Shown: positions 13,571 through 18,504 of the stretch, piece after piece
Numbering within the stretch: position 1 is the first letter of the stretch
How the letters are laid out: the number at the start of each line of letters is the position of its first letter
Assembly: GCA_031259515.1 (NCBI GenBank)
Contig: JAIRLK010000190.1
Coordinates: 1 to 18,504, forward strand
Origin: Treponema sp.
Lineage (GTDB): Bacteria; Spirochaetota; Spirochaetia; Treponematales; Breznakiellaceae
DNA: 18,504 bases
Direction: 5' to 3'
The notes under the pieces: generated by a model
What the model was told of the DNA's origin: nothing
The model's database searches: none
Seen by the model: the letters and a program-made list of their open reading frames with translations, nothing else
Program-made: the position numbers and the translations under genes

Positions 13571-14839
13571 CTAATTTTTCAGCGCCCTGCACTTGGCTTC
13601 CAGGTCTTGCAGGAACGAGGCGCCGGGAACCTGTTTTGTGGCGAGAACCTGGTTAAACGCATCGTGGTAGAGCAGTTTAACCGCATTCCAGTCCTTGTAA
13701 TCTGTTGAGGGAACCCCCGCAACAATAGTTGTACTCAACATCTTGTTGCCGGCGGTCATCACCACATCATCACTGCCCAGGAAAGAGGCGATTTCATTGA
13801 TTGGACTGAGTACGCCGCCGAAGTTGACGCATAGTTCATAGTTCACCTGGGCGGTAGTAACATAGTCTATCCACTTGGCGGCCAGGTCGGCGTGGGGAGC
13901 GCCTTGCTGTACGCCCCAGCACCAGGCGCCGGAAGTGGAACCCGCGCCTTTACTGCCCTTGGGCGCCGCGCCTATCACCCATTCATTGGGGGCCGCGTTG
14001 TACGCCACCCCTATGGGGCTCATGTGGGCAAAGGTAAGCCACACATCGCCGCTCCTCATGGGATCGGTAGGAGCGCTGTACTGGGCCTGCTCAGGATAGA
14101 AGGCGTCGCCCCCGGCTATTTCAGCGATGATGCCCAAGGCGCTTTTAAACCCCTCGGAGGTAAAGTCAGGAAAACCGCCGCCATAAGCCAGGGCCATGCC
14201 GGCCATAGGGTAAAGAAGCTGCGAACCCTGGTTAAGGGCGGGCATCATGGTTTTGCCGGCCCCCTCGCCTTTGGCAATGTTCACCGCCCACTGCGCATAC
14301 TGTTCCCAAGTAATACCGTTGATCACATCCTGTTTGCCAAGCCCCGCAGGCAGATATTTGAAGGCGTCCACATTGGCGGCCAAAATGTACACGTCAAAGA
14401 AATTGGGAACAAAATAACGCGCTCCGTCTTTGTTGGTAACGGAATCGTACATCTTGGTAATGGTACTGCCCTGGTGGATCATGCCGCCTATATCCGCCAT
14501 CCAGCCGCCGTTTACGTAGGGCCCCATGCGGGATGTATCAATATAGACGACATCGCTTACGATCTTGCCGGTATCCCGCTCCGCCCCGATCTTCTTTAGA
14601 CAGTCGTCCTGGGTTATAAACTCCACATTCACCTTTACCCCGTATTGCTGTTCAAATTTTTTGACAAATACATCAATGAGGTACTGTTTTTCGTGAACCT
14701 GGGGAGTACCGCTGTAGGCGATATTCAGTTCCTTCGAGCCGCCCGACGGATCGGCGGCAGCCTGGCCCGTAGCATAAACCACCCCCGCCGCTGAAACCAG
14801 GATAAGCGCCGCAAATACGAAACCTATCATTCTTTTCAT
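13571..14839 (-). CDS. family 1 extracellular solute-binding protein (CUT1-type, second system)
   Basis: This 422-residue protein starts with a signal peptide (MKRMIGFVFAALILVSAAGV, then VYA before TGQAAADP). The mature part begins with the usual ELNIAYSGTP strand of SBP_bac_1-type proteins and continues with a segment resembling a hinge (SDVVYIDTSRMGPY). Later segments (GGGFPDF, WLTFAHMSP, GAWCWGVQQGAP) fit a two-lobed binding protein. There is no lipobox cysteine, so it is predicted to be soluble in the periplasm. ATG 14839 is chosen because AGGAGG lies 6 bases upstream; the frame is open further but has no such site. It is first in the operon with two permeases and an ATPase. The ligand is probably a carbohydrate but is not identified. 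Confidence 0.87.
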   Translation of the reverse strand: MKRMIGFVFAALILVSAAGVVYATGQAAADPSGGSKELNIAYSGTPQVHEKQYLIDVFVKKFEQQYGVKVNVEFITQDDCLKKIGAERDTGKIVSDVVYIDTSRMGPYVNGGWMADIGGMIHQGSTITKMYDSVTNKDGARYFVPNFFDVYILAANVDAFKYLPAGLGKQDVINGITWEQYAQWAVNIAKGEGAGKTMMPALNQGSQLLYPMAGMALAYGGGFPDFTSEGFKSALGIIAEIAGGDAFYPEQAQYSAPTDPMRSGDVWLTFAHMSPIGVAYNAAPNEWVIGAAPKGSKGAGSTSGAWCWGVQQGAPHADLAAKWIDYVTTAQVNYELCVNFGGVLSPINEIASFLGSDDVVMTAGNKMLSTTIVAGVPSTDYKDWNAVKLLYHDAFNQVLATKQVPGASFLQDLEAKCRALKN

Positions 14840-14876
14840 GGTAAACCTCCTGCCGATTATTGAAAACTTACCCTTT

Positions 14877-14905
14877 AGTATAACGCCAGATGCGGCCAAG
14901 ATCAA
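14877..14905 (-). promoter_or_regulatory. candidate proximal promoter of the second CUT1 operon
   Basis: TTGATC (14905-14900) and TATACT (14882-14877) are separated by 17 bases, matching the consensus in 4 and 5 of 6 positions. The predicted leader is about 35 bases and holds the AGGAGG site. Confidence 0.5.
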
Positions 14906-14960
14906 TCAAAAATGTACCGTAACCAGCAATTTATGTTTCACGAGCGCGAAATAGTATTGT

Positions 14961-14974
14961 TGATGATTTCATCA
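14961..14974. promoter_or_regulatory. palindrome TGATGA-TT-TCATCA upstream of the second CUT1 operon
   Basis: The arms are perfect 6-base complements with a 2-base centre. It lies about 55 bases upstream of the proximal -35 box, where an activator could bind, or inside the leader if the distal promoter is used. No binding protein can be named. Confidence 0.25.
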
Positions 14975-15052
14975 GAAGCCGGGAACATGTACTCAATATA
15001 TCCGGATAATGAATCATGACCGCCGTTTGATCCGGCAAAGAAAGAATGGTTC

Positions 15053-15081
15053 AGTATACCACAATATTTTCCAAACAACAA
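15053..15081 (-). promoter_or_regulatory. candidate distal promoter of the second CUT1 operon
   Basis: An extended -10 TGGTATACT (-10 box at 15058-15053) has TTGTTG 17 bases upstream as a poor -35. If active it would give a leader of about 200 bases before the binding-protein gene. Confidence 0.3.
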
Positions 15082-15140
15082 ATGGCTGGTTTTTTCGGGA
15101 AACTATGTTTGCCCCAATAATTTTAGAACATTGCCAAATA

Positions 15141-15195
15141 GTTAAGGACCCCTGCGGAAAATGTGCGGCGTTTTACTTCCGCACAGGTCCTTAAC
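15141..15195 (-). terminator. long hairpin after the first CUT1 operon
   Basis: GTTAAGGACC and GGTCCTTAAC (15141-15150 with 15186-15195) pair perfectly. After a 2x2 mismatch the stem continues with TGCGGAA/TTCCGCA. The hairpin begins 15 bases after the permease stop codon. No clear T tract follows on the minus strand, so it may act with Rho or as a 3'-end protector. Confidence 0.5.
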
Positions 15196-15210
15196 GCCCT
15201 CTTTTATGGC

Positions 15211-16044
15211 TCATTCTTTGATCCCCGTCATGGCGATACCCTGGGTGATCTGCCGTTCAAAGATGAGGAATATGATGATCGCCGGGATGGACGCCGTCAT
15301 GTTGCTGGTGATGGGAATAACCCGGTCAGAGGCGTAGGTCAGCTCAAAGGTGGGCAGCCCCACCGGCAGGGTAAACATCTGATTGCTCATGGCGCACAGG
15401 AGGGGCCACAGGTAGTTGTTCCAGGAACCGATAAAGGACAGGATACAGTTGGTCACCAGGACCGTCCGGGAAAGAGGTATAATGATCCGGGAAAAAATGA
15501 CCAAATGTTTTGCCCCGTCTATCTGGGCCACTTCGATGAGTTCCTTGGGGATTGCCCTGAAAAAACTTACCATGATAATAAGCCCCATGGAACCGGCGAT
15601 CCCCGGCAGGATCATCCCCGGATAGGTGTCGATCATATAAAGGCTGTTTACGGTGATAAAAAGGGGTACAATGGTGGCCTCCCCGGGAACCATAAGTCCC
15701 ATGAGAAAATAAAAAAACAGCTTCCGCTTACCCCAAAATTCCATTTTGGCCAGAGGATACGCCGCCAAGGCGGAAACCGTAAGGCCCAAAGCGGTACTGA
15801 GGATGGCGATGAGAAAGCTATTTAAGGTCCACCTGGGCACACTGCTTTTCCCGAGGATATAGGCATAATTCGTCAGGGAATAGGGGGGCTTAAACCAGTC
15901 GAGGAACTGCTTAGCGGAGGCGCTCTCGGGCTTTAGGGACGCAAAAAGGCCGAACACCAGGGGAAACAAAAAGATCACCGCAATGATTAGGGAAAGAAGG
16001 GTCAGAATGATATTTCCGGCGCTGTATTTACGATATATTTTCAT
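15211..16044 (-). CDS. CUT1-type ABC transporter permease, MalG-like (first system)
   Basis: This 277-residue inner-membrane protein has normal MalG/UgpE length and layout. The first helix (about 12-34) leads directly into the SLKPESASAKQF and YSLTNYAYIL segment, without the extra domain found in the permease at 12548-11505. The EAA loop reads ELIEVAQIDGAKHLVIFSRI, then IIPLSR, and the protein ends QGIAMTGIKE. ATG 16044 has GAGG close upstream. It lies 20 bases after its partner permease and ends the operon. No ATPase gene follows; a long hairpin does. Confidence 0.88.
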   Translation of the reverse strand: MKIYRKYSAGNIILTLLSLIIAVIFLFPLVFGLFASLKPESASAKQFLDWFKPPYSLTNYAYILGKSSVPRWTLNSFLIAILSTALGLTVSALAAYPLAKMEFWGKRKLFFYFLMGLMVPGEATIVPLFITVNSLYMIDTYPGMILPGIAGSMGLIIMVSFFRAIPKELIEVAQIDGAKHLVIFSRIIIPLSRTVLVTNCILSFIGSWNNYLWPLLCAMSNQMFTLPVGLPTFELTYASDRVIPITSNMTASIPAIIIFLIFERQITQGIAMTGIKE

Positions 16045-16064
16045 TTTATTCCTCTTATTCCTCC

Positions 16065-16949
16065 TTACTTCCGTTGAATTCTCAGTTGTATGGAGGAAAG
16101 GGCCACCAGAATGATAAACAGGGCATAGGACATGGCCGCGCCGTACCCCATATCACTCTGCCGAAAGGCGACATCATATATGTATTGAATCAGCGGCCGG
16201 GTCGCCGTACCGGGACCGCCCCCGGTGATCAACTGAATCTGGCCGAAGATTTTAAAAGAAGCAATCATCTGGAGCAACAGGATAAGATAGATCACCGGTT
16301 TGAGCAGGGGCAGGGTTATGCCGAAAAGCTGCCGGGCTTTTCCGGCGCCGTCCAGTTCCGCCGCCTCATAAAGCTGTTCGGGTATATCCTGTAGGGCGGA
16401 AATCACCAGCATCATGCTGAACCCTATGGTCCACCAGACCGTGATCGTGGTAACCACTGTCCAAATAAGCCCTATCTTTTGGAACCACATAATCTCCACC
16501 CCCGGGGGCAGGATCCCCAAATCGTGGAGCAGAAAACTCAAGGTACCCCAATAGGGTTCAAAAAACCACCGGGCGAGCCGGGAGATTACCGCCACGGAAA
16601 GTACCGTAGGGACATAATAGGCGATCCGCAGGAATTTTTTTAATCCATGCCCGCGGTTTGCTAGGATCCCCAAACAGACGGGGGCCGCTACCAGCAGGGG
16701 GACCGAGATAATAACAAACCAGGTGGTGTGCCAGAGGGCTTCCCAGAAATACCGGTCCTGGAAAAAACGGGTATAATTCCCGAATCCCAAAAAGCGGATC
16801 TTCCCCATGAGGCCCCATTTGTGGAGGCTTACATAAACTCCCTGGATCACCGGCCAAATGATAAATACGGTATACAGCACAAAAAACGGGAATAAAAACA
16901 AAAACGCCGTCACGGTTTTTGAAAACAGTTGTTTATTCTTCTTTTCCAT
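16065..16949 (-). CDS. CUT1-type ABC transporter permease, MalF-like (first system)
   Basis: This roughly 294-residue, six-helix permease is of the MalF/UgpA type. Helix 1 (FLFLFPFFVLYTVFIIWPVI) is followed by the typical HKWG and FLGFGNYTRFF segment. The EAA loop reads QLYEAAELDGAGKARQLFGI, then TLPLLKP, and ITGGGPGTATRPLIQYIYDV is a common family signature. The start is uncertain. ATG 16949 is chosen, with GGGGA 8 bases upstream. An in-frame ATG at 16964 sits at the very end of the T tract of a terminator-like hairpin and has no ribosome site. It pairs with the permease at 16044-15211. Confidence 0.87.
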   Translation of the reverse strand: MEKKNKQLFSKTVTAFLFLFPFFVLYTVFIIWPVIQGVYVSLHKWGLMGKIRFLGFGNYTRFFQDRYFWEALWHTTWFVIISVPLLVAAPVCLGILANRGHGLKKFLRIAYYVPTVLSVAVISRLARWFFEPYWGTLSFLLHDLGILPPGVEIMWFQKIGLIWTVVTTITVWWTIGFSMMLVISALQDIPEQLYEAAELDGAGKARQLFGITLPLLKPVIYLILLLQMIASFKIFGQIQLITGGGPGTATRPLIQYIYDVAFRQSDMGYGAAMSYALFIILVALSSIQLRIQRK

Positions 16950-16964
16950 CCGTCCGTTCCCCAT

Positions 16965-17001
16965 AAAAAGAGGGGAAACGGGAATTTTCCCCCGTTTCCC
17001 C
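16965..17001 (-). terminator. intrinsic terminator (attenuating) between binding-protein and permease genes
   Basis: GGGGAAACGGG (16972-16982) and CCCGTTTCCCC (16991-17001) pair perfectly over 11 bases with an 8-base loop. On the minus strand the stem is followed by TCTTTTT. It lies 9 bases after the binding-protein stop and directly before the permease start. It probably ends most transcripts and lets a fraction through, giving more binding protein than permease. Confidence 0.75.
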
Positions 17002-17010
17002 CGCTCAAAA

Positions 17011-18369
17011 CTAGCGTCTAATAATCGCGTTCATTTCGGAGATGATATTCTGAACCGCCACGGTTGACGTTGCCTGATCGGCCCACAAGGTATTCAGATT
17101 CTGAATAATGGCATCCTTGATAGCGCCGAAATTTACGTTTTTCGAAGGGAGCACCGCGGTGGAGGCGGCCCGGGCATAACCCGACCGGTAGGGAAGGGCC
17201 GTAAAGGCCGGGCTGGACTGTACCGGGATGTGGGAGGGAATCTGGCCCGACTGCGCCCAGGTAGCTCCGCCCTTGGAAGCGGCCCAGAAGGCAAAGTCCA
17301 CCGCCGCCTGAGTATTCGCCGCGTTCCGTGCCTGTTTGGTGGGGATGGTGAAAACATGGGCGTCCGCCCAGCAGGCGTCGTTGGTTCCAAAGAGCCGGGG
17401 ATAGGGCTGGGCGCTGAAATTCAAGCCCGTGGTTTCGCCGAAAACTCCGGTGGCCCAGGTGCCGCAGTAGGTCAGGGCGGCGTGTCCCTCCTGGAAGAAG
17501 CGTTGCTGATCCTCTATGCCGGGCAGGATATACCCGTCGGTCCAGAGGCTCTTGATATAATCCGCCGCCCGGACGGCGATGGCCTGATCCAGGGTAATCT
17601 GGGTACCCGCGTCGTTCACCAGGGGGGTTCCACCCATCTGGAAATAGGTGGCCCACCAGATTCGGTAGGGATCGTCCCCCTGCGGGTTAAGGGAGAGGAC
17701 GGTTTCGCCGGGCTGGAGGGTGGGTTTTATCTTGTCCATGACCGCCTTAAATTCCGCGGCGTTGGCTATGGAAAGCTGGTTATTGGTCAGGGTTATCCCG
17801 GCAGCCCTGAGTTTATCCAGGTTGACGTACAGGATCTCCGCGTGGGTATCCAGAGGGACGGCGTATTTTTTGCCGTTAAAGGTGATCCCCTCCACCATGG
17901 CTGGGGCGAAATCGTTCCAGTTAATCCCCGCTTTCGCGGCGTAGTCGTCCACGGCAATGACCATACCCTGCTCCACCAGTTCCGGTAGCCGGGAAATATG
18001 GGAAACCCCGATATCCGGGCCCCGGCGGGCGGCTACCGCGGTGCCGAATTTGGTATAATAATCCGCCCATACCAGCATGATCGACTGCACCTGCCGGGTG
18101 GGACCTGATGCGTTAAAGTCCGAAACAATCCGGTCCATCCAGGCGCCGTCCCCTCCGGCGAACAGGGACCAGAAGACCAGTTTGTTGGGGTCTACCACCA
18201 CGTCTTCGGGGTTGTTCACCGTGCCGTCTTCGTTGACGCTTACCGCCGGGGCGCCGCCCCCGCTTTGTTGCGCGCCTCCCTGGGCCCCTCCGCCCTGCTG
18301 CTGTCCCGCCGCAAAGACCAGGACGGACATGGCAAACGCCATCATTCCCGCTAAAAGAAACTTTTTCAT
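17011..18369 (-). CDS. family 1 extracellular solute-binding protein (CUT1-type, first system)
   Basis: This 452-residue protein has a signal peptide (MKKFLLAGMMAFAMSVLVFA) followed by a Gly/Gln-rich low-complexity linker (about residues 22-42) before the two-lobed SBP_bac_1 domain. Family features include LVFWSLFAGGDGAWMDRIV, a GPDIGVSHISRLPELVEQG segment, KKYAVPLDTHAEILYVNLDK, and AALTYCGTWATGVF. There is no lipobox cysteine, so it should be soluble in the periplasm. The linker may tether or space the domain. ATG 18369 is preferred over an adjacent in-frame TTG because AGGAGG lies 8 bases upstream. Two permease genes follow after a terminator-like hairpin. The ligand is probably a sugar or oligosaccharide, but this is not resolved. 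Confidence 0.87.
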   Translation of the reverse strand: MKKFLLAGMMAFAMSVLVFAAGQQQGGGAQGGAQQSGGGAPAVSVNEDGTVNNPEDVVVDPNKLVFWSLFAGGDGAWMDRIVSDFNASGPTRQVQSIMLVWADYYTKFGTAVAARRGPDIGVSHISRLPELVEQGMVIAVDDYAAKAGINWNDFAPAMVEGITFNGKKYAVPLDTHAEILYVNLDKLRAAGITLTNNQLSIANAAEFKAVMDKIKPTLQPGETVLSLNPQGDDPYRIWWATYFQMGGTPLVNDAGTQITLDQAIAVRAADYIKSLWTDGYILPGIEDQQRFFQEGHAALTYCGTWATGVFGETTGLNFSAQPYPRLFGTNDACWADAHVFTIPTKQARNAANTQAAVDFAFWAASKGGATWAQSGQIPSHIPVQSSPAFTALPYRSGYARAASTAVLPSKNVNFGAIKDAIIQNLNTLWADQATSTVAVQNIISEMNAIIRR

Positions 18370-18393
18370 CAATACATCCTCCTAAAAAATATA

Positions 18394-18415
18394 ATTACAG
18401 ACTAAACGCTGTAAT
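18394..18415. promoter_or_regulatory. palindrome before the first CUT1 operon
   Basis: ATTACAG (18394-18400) and CTGTAAT (18409-18415) are perfect complements 8 bases apart, just upstream of the AGGAGG site. An operator or leader hairpin is likely. No confident promoter can be placed in the 130 bases up to the window edge. Confidence 0.4.
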
Positions 18416-18481
18416 GCCCATGAGAAAAATCGCTCTCCTCTCCGGAGACCGGTAATTATTAGTAAACCTACAGGTATTGTA

Positions 18482-18504
18482 TGTGTGTGTGGGGGGGGGG
18501 GGGG
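18482..18504. repeat. GT dinucleotide repeat joined to a run of at least 14 G
   Basis: About four TG repeats run into 14 consecutive G that reach the last base of the window, so the true length is unknown. The tract lies about 120 bases upstream of the binding-protein gene. It may be a slippage-prone simple repeat or an assembly break. Confidence 0.55.

Noticed and set aside
13892..14599. 235-codon plus-strand frame opposite the second binding protein
   Set aside because: It is a shadow of the binding-protein gene with no recognisable domain or start signal.
15009..15194. 61-codon plus-strand frame in the spacer between the two CUT1 systems
   Set aside because: It runs into the long hairpin and has no family resemblance or clear ribosome site.
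17018..17656. 212-codon minus-strand frame inside the first binding-protein gene
   Set aside because: It is a shifted frame of the same gene. The binding-protein frame carries the signal peptide and ribosome site.
18394..18415. LexA (SOS) box
   Set aside because: The E. coli-type LexA site is CTGT-N8-ACAG. Here the arms are reversed (ACAG-N8-CTGT), so it does not fit.
1..18504. tRNA, rRNA, CRISPR array or phage genes
   Set aside because: None could be seen on either strand.

Overview
The window looks like chromosomal DNA of a spirochaete, most likely a Treponema of the termite-gut type (T. primitia / T. azotonutricia group). This rests on roughly 50% GC genes with AT-rich spacers, tandem sugar ABC transporters, and solute-binding proteins with a leader followed at once by a Gly/Gln-rich tail. 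The genus is an inference, made without any database search. Every intact gene is on the minus strand, so transcription runs from high to low coordinates.

From the high end, 18369-15211 is a CUT1-type sugar transporter: binding protein and two permeases, without an ATPase. 14839-10350 is a second CUT1-type system: binding protein, two permeases with a GTGA overlap, and an MsmK/UgpC-like ATPase, closed by an intrinsic terminator. The ATPase may energise both systems. 10109-6091 is a CUT2 system closely resembling ChvE-MmsA-MmsB (multiple monosaccharide transport), followed by a LacI-family regulator (5922-4897). A good sigma70 promoter with a LacI-type palindrome over the predicted start site precedes the chvE gene, so a self-contained regulon can be proposed.

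4816-4348 is a graveyard of de novo purine genes. Short recognisable pieces of PurM and PurN, and possibly the PurF C-terminus, are stitched together by deletions. purH (4351-2663) is intact and keeps its GTGA overlap with the dead purN. Next comes a GH3-family adenylating enzyme (2408-705) with its own promoter and a palindrome at the predicted start site. Then come 611 bases without a convincing gene but dense in inverted repeats, including a gap-free arrangement at 402-533 that looks like a folded RNA or a small mobile repeat. The low end carries the first 31 codons of a ClbS/DfsB-like protein.

The main theme is carbohydrate uptake by three ABC systems. In each one a hairpin lies between the binding-protein gene and the next gene, an arrangement known to favour high binding-protein expression. 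The least explained parts are the 281-560 structured region, the purF/M/N remnant cluster, and an extra domain in the second system's MalG-type permease.
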